Positions 42,302-53,931 are shown, counted from the stretch's first letter. The stretch is DNA of 64,000 nt from Anthoceros angustus (GCA_010909165.1 MU008180.1:123884-187883), one strand, 5' to 3'. Notes: generated from the sequence alone by a model not told the origin. Program-made: numbers and translations.

Positions 42302-43839
42302 TCCTCCGGACCGCCACCAATCACGATTGGTCCTCCCTGCGCGCTCGTCGTGATGCCTCAGCGACTCACGTGCCTTCCCTTGTGTCGCCGGCGTTCGCTC
42401 CGTCTCTCCAATTCGCTCGAGCTTGAGGCGGCGCCGTCTTCAATCCGCTGGATTCGATGCAAATCCTCTTCCCACTTCTTAATTGCCAATAGGACCCCCT
42501 TACTTCCGTTTGGGTATTCCTTGTAATTCCATCGATTGGATTTTCCAAGTCATTGGAAAGAAACTCCAACTTGGTTGCTACCATAGCAACAGCTCCGAGT
42601 CGGTTGTGGTCATAGAGCCACAGTAGCAACGGCCCTAGCAACGCGTTAGCAACGGTCGAGCCAACCCTCCGAGGTTGTCCGGGATCGGGACTAGACTCTC
42701 TTCCTCCTACTAGGCTCTAGTAGACTTTTCTTTATTTCCTAACCTACTTCACATTCCAACTCCACGATTCTCACTTAAACACAAAACAAAAAAACACTCC
42801 TTTTTGAGTACCCATGTGGTCACCACATACTCCCTTCTCATTTGTTGGCGTCCCGCCAACTTATTAATAATACTTCTTCACGCAACCATTGACCAGTTGT
42901 AGCGAATCCATCAAGTTCTTGCGGTATGGATCCATTGTCGAACACTTGCAGCACCTGTAGGGACCCATCCATCTAAGATGCGACTTCGAAGTGCATGTAC
43001 TGTTATCATACAGCAAGTCCCGGAACAACGTACTCTTGTTTTTGCGACTTAGGTCATGCCATTCCTTCCTCTTCTCTTGGGCGTTACGGGACGCCAAGGC
43101 TTGTTCCTATTCTCCATGTCTGAACAAAGCCTATGAGCCTCTCAAGCGGCTCTCCTCCACCGTCATCCTCTTATGCTCTTGGACTCTCAAGCGTTGGCAC
43201 TTCAAACTCAATGGGCATGGTGGTGAGTGCCCATAGGTGAGGTAGTAGTCTGCGTGGTCACCTTCTCCATCTGTCGCCCTGGCAGCGAGTGAAGCTTCCG
43301 GTCCCAATCGTAGGTGTAGGTGGGTTCAACTTGTTGAGGATCTGCAAAGCAATCCATTAGCTTTCTCCGTGAGTCCATTCGCCTTGGGGTTGTAGGGGTG
43401 GTCTTCACTGGGCTGATGTTGAAGTACTTCACCATGTGTGAGATCACCTCGTTGATGAAATGGGTACCTGTCGCTAACCCAATTCAGCGCACCGTACCTT
43501 GTAATGATGTACTCAAACAAGAACACACTGGCCACCACATTTGTGTCCACGGGCAAGGCTTGAGCTTCCACCATGCGGTCAGTGTGTTGCTACGAATATA
43601 TTGATTGGCTCCCCTTGGTCTTGGGTGAATCATTGGAAGTCAATCCCCACTTTTCAAAGGCGCCAAGGCTAGGATAGGGACCAATGGCCCTTTGTGGTCT
43701 GGTTGGCTTCAACCCTTTGACATGCATCCTGGCAGCAGTGAACTCCCTAGCATCTATGTGCAAGGTTGGCCACCAATACCACCTCCAAGATCTTCTTACA
43801 GTCACGTTGGCGTGTGGTGACCTCCGGCCTCCTCCTCAT
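42302..43839 (-). pseudogene. Gypsy family 1 integrase, exact copy 2
   Basis: Appears identical to 40,517-42,054; eight minus- and plus-strand reading frames keep the same length and sequence at an offset of exactly 1,785. The next ~250 bp of the repeat unit (42,055-42,301 against 43,840-44,090) are not identical and differ by short gaps. The left, middle and right boundaries share TCCTCCGG. Confidence 0.9.
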
Positions 43840-44215
43840 GCGAGAACCCGGTCCTTTTGACCATCCTTGACCCACAACCTCTCAACTCCATCGGCCCTAC
43901 ATGCAGCTTGTCTCGCTCTTGCAGTGCGGAAGTATAGAACAACCTCATTCTGTTGTAGCGGGCAGTTGGTATCGACTGTTGCTAAAAGCGAAAGACCTCC
44001 TCATAGGTGGCTGACTTCTCCCTCCCTTCTCATTTGGTCTTTGTACCCGTTTCCGATCAACTTGGCATTGGGCCTAGCACTCTCCTCCTCCTCCGGCAAA
44101 GCTTCATCCAGGAAAATGATCTTCTTGATCACGCTCCACCTTCCGTCTTCAAGCGGGACAAGTAGTCGGCATTCACATGCTTCTTCCCCTCACGTGTCTC
44201 CACCGTGAATGTGAA
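43840..44215 (-). pseudogene. Gypsy family 1 integrase N-terminal zinc region, remnant
   Basis: Lies between RNase H and the integrase core. Minus-strand reading frames are broken; GTTGCTAAAAGCGAAAG-type sequence with short ORFs is seen, and the expected HHCC zinc pattern cannot be assembled from one frame. Assigned by position and by the copy at 42,055-42,301. Confidence 0.5.
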
Positions 44216-44218
44216 CTC

Positions 44219-45207
44219 TTACTGTGGATCCAAGCGAGCTATGCGACCGAAGATCCGCCTTGTTGACAAGATGCTTGAGAGCAAAATGGTCAACATGGAA
44301 CACGAACTCATAGGAGAGGAGATAATGGCGAAACTTCTTGAATACACCATCCCAAGGGCTTCCCTTTCATTGTTGTGTACTTGCGCTCCGCATCGGTGAG
44401 TTGCCGTCTGCGTAGTAGATTGGGTAGTCCTCTTCTTGTCATCCGGCTCAAGGCTCAATCCAATGGCGGAAACATCTACGAAACATGGAACTTCTTGTTC
44501 GATCCGGTCCCTTGAGGGTTGGGCTGTACGTGGTCCTCAAATCTTGAAATCTGCCTCCCTCTCGTTGTCCGGTCCACTCTTGGTCCTTCCTCAACAAGCT
44601 GGTCAAGTGGCAGCCCTCCTAGCAAAGTTAGGCACAAAGCGTCGGTAGTAGCCCACCATGCCAAGGAACCCCGGAGTTCCTTGAGAGTTGTTGGAGCTTC
44701 GGGGCAACAATCATCTTCACCTTATGCGGATCAACTTGATGCCCGTCTTTGAGTCGTGCCCCAACAAAATCCTCCATGCCAAAGTAGCATTTCTCGGGAT
44801 GTAGGCAAAGTTGAGTTTCACGACACCTGCACGCAAGTGATCCGGTGCTCCTCCACACTCCCAAACACACAAAATCATCTAGGAATACCTCCATGAACTT
44901 GTGGAGATACTCCTTGAAGATCTCAACCATGCTCCGCATGAAGGAAGGCGCTCAATCCGAGCACTCCTCTTGTGCGAAGGTCCCAATCCGTTGTGAAGGC
45001 TGGGGCAGTCACTCTCCCTCAAGTGCGATTGTACCCAGTGCAGGTCAGCAGTACACATCTTCCACCACCAAGTCCGGGATGTTGTCGATGAATGGCGAGG
45101 AAATGGTCCTTCTTGGTTGCTTTGTTGAGCTTCCTCCGGTCTTGGCATACTCGAATCTTTCCAGCTTCTTGAACCACAACAATTGGAGCCACCCACTCCG
45201 TGTTCAC
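44219..45207 (-). pseudogene. Gypsy family 1 reverse transcriptase (C-terminal part) and RNase H
   Basis: RT: MRSMVEIFKEYLHKFMEVFL with DDF (4,940-region on the minus strand, about 44,939-44,870) is the FxxVFLDDF catalytic block. It is followed by LCLHPEKCYFGMEDFVG and VDPHKVKMIVAP. RNase H: VDVSAIGLSLEPDDKKRTT with NNEREALGMVYS (about 44,470-44,330) is the YSTTERE-type centre. The RT N-terminal motifs are in the duplicated block above 45,019. Several frame changes. Confidence 0.88.
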
Positions 45208-46920
45208 GATTGGATAGATGGCGTCGCCTTCAAGTACAATTCAAGCTGCTCCTTCACCTTTGGTACTTTGGGTTCAGCTTGTATTGGGAATCGCCGGAGT
45301 CGCTCCGGCTCCAAATCGATCCTATGCTCCCCCTTCTTGGGAATCCCTTCATGTCACCTCGAGGCAAACACGTCGATGAACTCGGCAAGGGCTGTTTCAT
45401 TCCTTCTTCCAACGCTGGTTCCGGTATCGTGCAAACTTCAGCACCTTCCGGGCAATACCTCCACATCCTTAATCTCGTCCTACCCATTCTCGCTCCACGG
45501 GTCTTGAACTCTCACCAAACCCTTCCTCCGGTTCACGAGGTCCTCTTCCCTCATCCCCACTCCCTAAATAGGTCCTCGGAGGTGAATCGAATGATCCTGG
45601 CTCACCCTCGGCTGACTGTTGTTGTCCTCGTTGCTTCCTTAGCCTTTTCGAGAATCATGCTTCCTTAGCGCTCTTGTTAGCGGTGGTTGTCGCTCTCCTT
45701 GATGCGGTCCTCCATGAAACCAAAGCGGTCCACCAAATTGAGGGAGTAAGGGATATCCCTCCTATACTCTTCCTCCTCATCGACCATGCGATATGTGCAA
45801 AGGAAATTTGTCCAGTTCCCCTTCTTCCTCCAGTCGGATGTTTCTCCGGATGTGTATCCTTCCGTTCTTTGTAGGAGTCTCCCCACGGTGGTATCCACTC
45901 CAACTCAAACAAATTCGCCTCCTTCGTCTTGGGGTCCCAATCCATTGGCTTAAAAGCCACTTCCTTCCTCCCCAAGTCATCTTGCATCTTGAGCCATCTG
46001 ACAGGTCCTTCCCAATAGGATGTCATGCCACAGGCGCCTTGTCTTGGATAACCACATAGTCCATGAGATAGGAATGGTCCCTATGATGGTGGTTACTCCT
46101 TGATTCTCCCACAGTGCATTTTTGACATGTCGGTAATCTCGGCCTGTGGTATGCTCAATGTCAACCCAAGCTTCCTGCTATTGTCCCTTCCGTCATGATG
46201 TTCACCCGGATCCGGTATCCAAGGGAACCGCTTGATGACGCCACGATCTCCACTTGCGACTCCGGCCCTTGGTCTATCATGGACACTAGGTTGTTGTGAA
46301 AGCACCTTGGTCTGGCTTGGGCAATCGCCTCTTCCTCTTGGGTTGCGCTTCTTGCAAGGCCTCGAACTTGTTGCACACTTGCCGGGTTGTCCTTCAATAG
46401 TTGACCAAGCGTGATAGCAAATTGCTGATCCATGATGGCTTGCAAGGTTAAATGGTCCTCGATCGGTCCCTCCTTCTTCCAGCGATCGCGGTTGCTCCCT
46501 TAGCAACAACGTCGGTTGCTTGCTGCGGCCGCCTTAGCAACGGTTGCTAACGGAGGACTTCTGCGATCTCGAGGATCACGAGCTCGGCGGTTTTGTTGTC
46601 TTGGTCAATTCCTCCTCTATCATCTCCATGACTTCCGGCGTCGTCCGGTGGAAACTCGGGTTCCTCTCCCTTTTCTTGGAACTTCTTTTCTCGATGGCCC
46701 CAGGCGATTCACTCCTTGATTCTTCCTTCTCGGGGTTCTCCTTCTCAAGTGTCTCCTCGGATCCGTTCCCTCCGGGCTTGGAGTGCTCTCTTGACTTTGT
46801 GGTGATTCCACCTCCGTCTCTTTCTTCTTTCATGACTTCCTCCTAGCTTTTCACTCCTAGTGCGCACCATGGCTGCTCTCGTAGTCTCCTCCACACCCCA
46901 GTCCATCTAGCTCCCGCAAC
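45115..46920 (-). pseudogene. Gypsy family 1 protease to RT start, tandem copy A
   Basis: Protease-like SMIDQGPESQVEIVASSSGS and YRIRVNIMTEG, TLSIPQAEITDMSKMHCGR, then YEGP/ WLKMQDDLGRKEVAFKPMDW, then RT start SQYKLNPKY with NTEWVAPIVVVQEAGKIRVC (conserved WVAP..V.KK..IRVCQDWRK). The protease motif reads DQG where DTG or DSG is usual. A serine/glutamate-rich gag-pol linker (MEMIEEELTKTTK) with V-A-K repeats precedes it (46,500-46,830). Confidence 0.85.
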
Positions 46921-48720
46921 ACCATGGCTTCCTCCAGTCCTGACATACTCGAATCTTTCCAGGCTGCTTCTTAGGAACCACAACAATCGGAGCCACCCAC
47001 TCTGTGTTGACGATTGGATAGATGACGTCTGCCTTCAAGTACAATTCAAGCTGCTCCTTCACCTTCAGTAAGTACTTTGGGTTCAGCTTGTATTGGGGAA
47101 TTCGCACGGGAGTCGCTCCTGGCTCCAAATCGATCCTATGCTCCCCCCACTTCTTGGGAATTCCCTTCATATCTGTCACCTCGAAGGCAAACACGTCGAT
47201 GAACTCCTGTTTCATTCCTTCTTCCAACGCTGGTTCCACTGTGCAAACTTCAGCACCTTCCGGGCAATACCTCCACATCCTTAATCTCGTCCGCTTGTAC
47301 CCATTCTCGCTCCACGGTGCTGAACTCTCACCAAACCCTTCCTCCGGTTCACGAGGTCCTCTTCCCTCATCCCCACTCCTAAATAGGTCCTCGAGGTGAA
47401 TCGAATGATCCTGGCTCACCTTTGTCCTCTGTTGTCTCTCCTTCCTTAGCAACCGTTGTTCACCGGTTTCCTTAGCAACGCCTTAGCAACGGTTGCTGGC
47501 TCCTCAGTGCGTCCTCCATGAAACCAAAGCCCACCAAATTGAGGGAGTAAGGGATATCCCTCCTATACTCTTCCTCCTCATCCGACCATGCGATATGTGC
47601 AAAAGGAAATTTGTCCAGTTCCCCTTCTTCCTCCAGTCGGATGTTTCTCCACCGATGTGTATCCTTCCGTTCTGTAGGAGTCTCCCCACGAGGTATCCTG
47701 CTCCAACTCAAACAAATTCGCCTCCTTCGTCTTGGGGTCCCAATCCATTGGCTTAAAAGCCACTTCCTTCCTCCCCAAGTCATCTTGCATCTTGAGCCAT
47801 AGGTCCTTCCCAATAGGATGTCATACCCTTGCCGGATAACCACATAGTCCATGAGATAGGGAATGGTCCCTATGATGGTGGTTACTCCTTGCCTCCCACA
47901 GTGCATTTTTGACATGTCACCAATCTCGACCTTGGTGGTATGCTCAATGTCCAACCCAAGCTTCCTTGCTATCCTTCGTCATGATGTTCACCCGGATCCG
48001 GTATCCAAGGGAACCGCTTGATGACGACGGCGATCTCCACTTGCGACTCCGGCCCTTGGTCTATCATGGACACTAGGTTGATCAGAGGGGTCGCACCTTG
48101 GTCTGGCTTGGGCAATCGCCTCTTCCTCTTGGGTTGCGCTTCTTGCAAGGCCCTCAGAACTTGGTTGTCCTTCAATAGTTGACCAAACGTGATAGCAAAT
48201 TGCTGATCCATGATGGCTTGCAAGGTTAAATGGTCCTCGATCGGTCCCTCCTTCCCCCAGCGGTTGCTTTAGCAACAACGTCGTTGCTTGTTTAGCAACG
48301 GCCGCCTTAGCAACGGTTGCTAACTCAGGAGGACTTCTGCGTCTCGGGATCACGAGCTCGGCGTTTGTTGTCTTGGTCAATTCCTCCTCTATCATCTCCA
48401 TGACTTCCGGCGACGTCCGGTGGAAACTCGGGTTTCCTCTCCCTTTTCTGGAACTTCTTTTCTCAGCATGGCCCCAGGCGATTCACTCCTTGATTCTTCC
48501 TTCTGGGTTCTCCTTCTCAAGTGTCTCCTCTAGATCCGTTCCCTCCGGGCTTGGAGTGCTCTCTTGACTTTGTGGTGATTGCACCTCCGTCTCTTTCTTC
48601 TTCCGCAGCCTCCTAGCTTTTCACTCCTAGTGCGCCTGACCATGGCAGCCTCTCCGTAGTAGTCTCCACACCCCAGTCCATCTAGCTTAACACCATGGCT
48701 TCCGCATCCTCCCCAAGCGC
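46921..48720 (-). pseudogene. Gypsy family 1 protease to RT start, tandem copy B
   Basis: The same block at an offset of about 1,800. It better preserves RT: HRIDLEPGATPVRIPQYKLN, LKVKEQLELYLKADVIYPIV, NTEWVAPIVVVPKKQPGKIR and VCQDWRK. Also DYVVIRQGYDILLGRTYGSR of the protease end (about 47,850). Different gaps from copy A, for example in the GYRIRVNIMT stretch. Confidence 0.87.
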
Positions 48721-50090
48721 CATAAGGGCATCCTCCACGTGCATGGCTGCCCAGCTCCTTGGGATGCTGTTGAACTCATCACGGTGGTTGAGCAATTGAG
48801 CAGTCTTCCTCGGTTTGGGCAAGTGACACTCCGCTACATGACCTGTTGTTGTCTTGCACAGTAGTTCGTAGTCACCATTGGCTCTTGTGGCGATGAGCAG
48901 CTATTTGCATAATGACCAAAGCCCCTGATTTGTTGAACCACCGTTGCTTGGTTAGCAACCACAGGCACTTGGTTATTCTGAATGCGGCCCCATGGAATTT
49001 CGCATCGGCGGATGGGCGGTCTTGGGGTCTTGTTGTCCAGAACCTCACGGATCGGTAGGTATCCTCCAGCGATCCTCTTCCTCCTCCTCGTGGCGAGCAT
49101 GTGCACCTTGGCCACATGGCAGTTGGACTTAGTGTGGCTGGCTGGCCACAAGTGGAACAAAGCAGTTAGCCGAGCCTTTGGATGCGCTCTCCTCTTCTCA
49201 TGCTCCTTCACGTTGAGGTGAAACTTCTCAATTTGCTCATCATTTCCTCCATCTTCATTTCTTCTTGTTGCACCTTCTTGACTTGACCTCCCTCTTGACT
49301 TGTTCCACTTCCTTCTTAGCACTAGCGACCTCTTGTTTAGCCCTGGCCAGCTCCCTTGATCCTCGAGCCTCTGGTTTCTTCTTAGCGTCAACCTTCTTCT
49401 TCTGCGTCTCTCTTAGGGTTTCTTCCTCCGTCTTGCCATCCTCAGGAAGAGTCCTCCAGTCTGAGTCTTGAGAGGAGTCACTCTCCTCGAAGATTCTTCC
49501 TCCGGCAGATCCCTTGTCCTTCTTCCCTCGCTTGGACTTCTTCTTCTTGCTCTTTTCCTTCTTGTGCTTCTTCTTGTCCAAGGAGTTGGATTCTTCGTAG
49601 TTGAGTGCCGCCTTGATGGCCTTGTCTCGTCTTTCTCCGCTTGCGCCTCACATGTCGGCCCATCTCGGATCTAACCCCTTAGCAACCACCGAATGGCACA
49701 GTAAATCGAGTGAGGACCACTACGATCACGCAAGTTAAGAAACCTCTCAACATAAGCTTGCAAGGTCTCCTTCCTTCTTCTCCTCAAAAACTCCAACTTT
49801 GACAACACGTAGCCTTCTACATCTATTCCCCAGAACCTCTCACAAAAGGCTTTCTTGATTCGTTGAAGGTTCTTTGAGTCTTGATGCCTTGAGGTACTCC
49901 CTCTTGTACCACTTGGCTGGCCCTCCGAAGAACTCCGTAGAAGAGTGAATCTGCTGCAGATCCCAGTTCACGATTTGCAATGGTTAGTTGCTCAAAGCGT
50001 TCAACAAACTCGCGGATCTTCATACCCTTCTTCTCTCCATACGGTGGGTATGTGGCAGTAGTTATTGCAAAAGGCTGAGTCGCCATGACG
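48720..50090 (-). pseudogene. Gypsy family 1 gag
   Basis: A gag start-like MATQPFAITTATYPPYGEKK followed by IREFVERFEQLTIANRELGS (50,086-49,823), LSKLEFLRRRKETLQAYVER-like sequence (about 49,800), a highly charged Lys/Glu linker (KKKHKKEKSKKKKSKRGKKD, 49,581-49,255), then a CHxxH-type zinc-knuckle remnant (SHTKSNCHVAKVHMLATRRR, about 49,130). Frame changes at about 49,700 and 49,255. Confidence 0.75.
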
Positions 50091-50719
50091 TCGTCACTAT
50101 CCCGGCAACGCGATTGTTGGTCTAGCAGGATCTCTGTAGCATACTGTCAAAAGTTCTTTGAGTTCACGGGCACAAGTTGACCAGGTCGGAAGACAAGGAT
50201 GGTGTCGGTCCTAGGCACTGTTGCTTCTTGGCTCCTCCGGTCGTTGCTTTCTTGTGCTCTCCTCGGCTCTCGATGCGCTTCGCCTCGCTCCACGGCAGCG
50301 TTGTCTTCTTCTTTGAGTCTTCTCTTCACGGTGGGTATGGGCTGCTTAGTTATTGCAAAAGGCGAAGTCGCCATGGATCGTCACTATCCCGGACCGCGAT
50401 TGTTGGTCTAGCAGGATCTCTAGCATACGCCAAAGTTCTTGAGTTCACAATGCATTCAGACGGAGGTCGGAAGACAAGGATGGGTCCGGTCCTAGGCGTG
50501 CTTGCTTCTTGGCTCCTCCAGAGTGCGTTGCTGCTGTGCTCTCCTCGGCTCTCGATGCAGCCCTTCCGCTCCACGGCAGCGTTGTCTTCTTCTTTGAGTC
50601 TTCTCTTCACGGTCGGAACTTTCGGACTCAATGGGTAGCATCCATGTATCACACTCAAGACTCCCAATACACTACTAGACAAGGTTAGTCTACTCTAAGG
50701 TCTTGACAACAATGACACT
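50091..50719 (-). other. Gypsy family 1 leader with ~280-bp tandem duplication
   Basis: TGGTCTAGCAGGATCTCT recurs at 50,112 and 50,403, and GTCGGAAGACAAGGATGG at 50,185 and 50,466. The minus-strand frame PTVKRRLKEEDNAAVER appears twice (50,330 and 50,610). It lies between the primer site and the gag start, so it is leader or the first part of gag. Confidence 0.65.
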
Positions 50720-50734
50720 CCCGGCAGCGGCGCC
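50720..50734 (-). promoter_or_regulatory. Primer-binding site matching Asp tRNA
   Basis: The minus strand reads TGGCGCCGCTGCCGGG, which differs by one base from the TGGCGCCGTTGCCGGG site of many plant gypsy elements (complement of the Asp tRNA 3' end). Four bases (TTTT on the minus strand) separate it from the LTR. Confidence 0.9.
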
Positions 50735-50738
50735 AAAA

Positions 50739-51986
50739 TGTGGAGTGATTTTCTAAACCAAGTGGTCACAAAGAGGCCACATTTACCCTCTTTATCGTTG
50801 TAGACTTGAGATTCGTACCCAAGGGAGTGATTTCGTGTCAAGACAACCAAAACATAGCCAATCCAACCAAACACGGACATACAAAACATCTAGCTAGACG
50901 CTACTATCCTAACAACTCGGACTGTGGCTATCTTAGCCACGCGACCTGTTGCTACCTTAGCGGCCAGTTGCTATCTTAGCAACCACCCTCTATTTTTTAG
51001 AGGGGCCCATCTCGGGTTCAGCTATTAATAGAAGGTGGGGCCTTGATCCAAGTGGATAATTGACACCTCTCTCTTATCCTTCCACAAAGTTAGATCCACC
51101 AATCGGGTTGCTCACACAACCCACCTCCTTACTCTTGTAACTTCTTCCGGATCTCTCTTTCTTCCCTCAACCTTTCAGCTTTCCTCCCAAGCTTCATCGT
51201 CCTCCCAGGCTCTCACGGCTCACAGTACCTCTTGCATCTCTCTCCTCCCCAAGTTTCCTCTGCAACTCCTTCGCTCCTTGTTCTCACACCTCACGGCCTC
51301 ATTCAATCTCCACTTTCTCAAACATCACTTCGGACTTCTCAATCCCTCTTACTTCTCTCCACAATCACAACTCTCCATGTTGTTTCCTCCTCTCAGTTCA
51401 CTTTTCGCTCACATTTTCCAACATACAAACCCACGGTTCCGTCTCACTTGACCTTCTCTTCCACCCACGGGCTCCCGCCTTGTCTCCTTTTCCCATGACC
51501 TTGACACCTGAAAACTCAAACACAAGGTGAGTACTAGACAGGGAAGAGAATGAGTAAGAGAATGGACAGCCTCCCGGCTTCACAACCCCTTCCTCTTGAC
51601 CTTGGGAACTCCTCCAAGGAGACCACAGGCTCCTCCTTGCTTTCCACCACTCTTGCGGATCGGCCACGGATCTGGGCAACAGTAGTCTTCTCGGCTCCTC
51701 CACGGAGAAGCGGTGCCTAGACTCACGACCTTTGGATCAGTACCCCCCAAACCCCGTGCTCACCCAAACACCGAGACTTTAGGCCAACATTGCTTACATT
51801 TCATCAAGAGGGCTGCCTCTTATACCCAAGATCACCCACAAAGCGGCTTGGCTTGCCAAAAATACCAATCGGTCTTAGCCTACCAATCCTAGAGGCCTAT
51901 CTCTTAATTCTATCCACTATGAGGATAAGATTAGTCTATAACACATGGGCCTTCTATTTGGGCCACTTACCCTATTATCCCTCACA
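50739..51986 (-). mobile_element. Gypsy family 1, 5' LTR (1,248 bp)
   Basis: Starts TGTGAGGGATAATAGGG (51,986) and ends TCACTCCACA (50,739), abutting the primer site. It pairs with 32,849-34,120. The two LTRs differ mostly by gaps of 1-10 bases, with few substitutions. Confidence 0.88.
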
Positions 51987-52818
51987 GGCCTCCTAGGCCG
52001 CCTAGGCCCATGTTCTCCTCTTGCTCTCCTCCCTCTTGGCTGGTTGGGCAATCTCTCCCACAAAATCTCCACCTCCTCAGCTGGACTCCTCCTCTCTTTG
52101 CCGCATAGCACAGTACTCCTCCTCGGTGAGCTCTTGAATCTGGATGGGTCGGTGAGAGTCTCCCGTAAGTCCAACCCATAGGTAGGATCCGTGCCGTCAA
52201 GGCATGGATCAAGTACCTCCATGTCCCCCTGCCCACAACAACATAAACTTTCGGAGACAATCTTCTCTCCAGCCAAGGAGAATCCGGGCACATGATTATC
52301 TTGATAAGCATCCCTCAATCTAATGCACCATTGGGAAGTTAGACTTCTTAGGCGGTGCTTACCGCTCCCCAGCTGTTGTCCTCCTCACAGTCTTGTTGCC
52401 CCTTTCTTCCTTGTTGGCTTTGGTCTTGGAGCTTATTCGTTGTTGCTTCCCTAGCAGTGCAGGCTGTTGCTTCCTAGCAGCGGCGGTTGCTTGTAACCTC
52501 CTCATGTTGCTAACTCGGCAAGATTCTTCCATAGGAGCCTGCCTCTTCCACGGTGGCCTCCTTGCAATCACAGCCCTCTTGGCCTCCTTCCGACCTTTCC
52601 TAGCCTCGTCCCTCTCCTTCTGTGGCGCTCGGCGAGGCATCCGAGGTTCGGCTGCACTTGTGCATCGAAATAACGTATGCAGCTCTCCTATGGTGCTCTG
52701 TGTCGGAGAGTGAGCCATGAGGCTTCTGGTCCTTAGACTTCATGCAACTCCTCTCGGACCTTCCCTATTTCCACTTCCAAGCGGCGTCCCTCAAAACCTC
52801 CTTCTCCTTCTTCATCTT
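51987..52818 (-). pseudogene. Gypsy family 1 3' interior, extra copy upstream of the 5' LTR
   Basis: Matches 34,121-34,930: the CIRLRDAYQDNHVPGFSLAG-like region and the coiled-coil end, up to CTTCTCCTTCTTCATCTT. There it is cut by family 2 LTR sequence. Its presence outside the LTR implies a tandem array of family 1 elements or a segmental duplication. Confidence 0.75.
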
Positions 52819-53931
52819 ACGGGCTACGCTGGAGGCATCCGGGGCTCCCGAGATGCACCCTCTAGCGGCCACACTTATCCTTTGTCGTTTCGTCGTTGGG
52901 TTTCGTCCCATGAGACTTGGGAAGCGGTCGAATCTTGAGAATCCGTCACTACTGCGGCTACACACTACCTCAGCCTTCTAAACAAGCAAGGCGCCCTCTC
53001 ACGCTCCCTCTCAGCTCGCGCCCGTCTTTGCCGTAAACTCACCAAACCTCAACCTAGCGACACCACACAATTGCAGTTCGTCTTAACAGGTGTCTATCAC
53101 GGGCGCCAGGGGACCCCCACGACCCACACGCAACCGTCCCTACTCCTAAGACACTCTTCTCCACAGGGGCGCCCTCTTACTTGCAGTTGGGATTCGTCCC
53201 TTAGGCTCTGCACTGTGGCCTTAGTTTTCCTACACTCTAATCCTCCTCACAACTCTCTCAATCAACAACGCCCTCTTCTTCTCTACTCATCTACCCTTCC
53301 TTCCTCCACAATCTCCTACTCTAACACCAATTCTGGCTCATTAATTCCAACTCGCCCTTACGGCTGGCACAGGGTCGTCAGGAATTAACGAGTTCTTCCT
53401 TGGGCGGTTGCTATGTGGTTTGCAGACGGCGAGAACCTCCGAGTCTTTCCTGCAGTCTACCCTCAAGCCGAGAGTTCCTTGAGCATCGCCACACACTCAA
53501 AGCAAAACAATTCACCGGCAACCATTCACAAGGGAGGCGGCTAGCGGGCGCTGCAAGAGCAAGCCCTCCACCCAGCACTCCGACCGCGCGTTCTCCCTCT
53601 CTACCAGACACTGCGTTGGCTTGCGGCCGGCGAAATTCACGCACACAAAGTGAAGGACTCGGGAGGATGGGAGCGCAAGACACGATAATTTTACTTCACA
53701 AGCTCCCTCCTTTTATGGGAGGTCCTCACATACTGCCTCCCACAGCGCGCCCTCACAGCCGCCTTACTCCTTATTTTAGTGTATCCTATTGTATTTAAGT
53801 TCGACATCCAAGCATCTTGGGTAAAATTCTATTCTAGCAAAATTCACCTATGTGAGCCTTAATGGCTCCTGTCAACATTCCTATCTAGCTAGTCAACACA
53901 CTCTCTTTGGTGACAAGCATTAATACTGTCC
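52819..53931 (-). mobile_element. Gypsy family 2 LTR, lower copy
   Basis: Matches 54,767-55,845, including AAGCGGTCGA, GGGCGCCCTCTTACTTGCAG and TATGTGGTTTGCAGACGGCG. The TATA box of other copies is changed (CTTTTATGGG at about 53,711). Inner edge at about 53,931 next to the polypurine tract (plus strand GTCCTCCTCTAAAG). Confidence 0.75.

Larger units (their letters stand above)
32849..51986 (-). mobile_element. Ty3/gypsy LTR retrotransposon, family 1, with internal duplications
   Basis: Two similar LTRs (32,849-34,120 and 50,739-51,986) flank, in minus-strand order, a primer-binding site, gag, protease, RT, RNase H, integrase, one or more extra ORFs and the 3' LTR. The interior is inflated to ~16.6 kb by tandem duplications of the leader, protease/RT start, integrase and 3' ORF region. 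Target duplications were not found. The bases beyond the upper LTR (51,987-52,818) again match the element's own 3' interior, so the upper LTR looks shared between two tandem elements. Confidence 0.85.

Noticed and set aside
53071-53388. Plus-strand ORFs of ~100-180 codons at 53,071, 55,141 and 55,829
   Set aside because: They lie on the non-transcribed strand of the family 2 LTR; their similarity to each other reflects LTR duplication.
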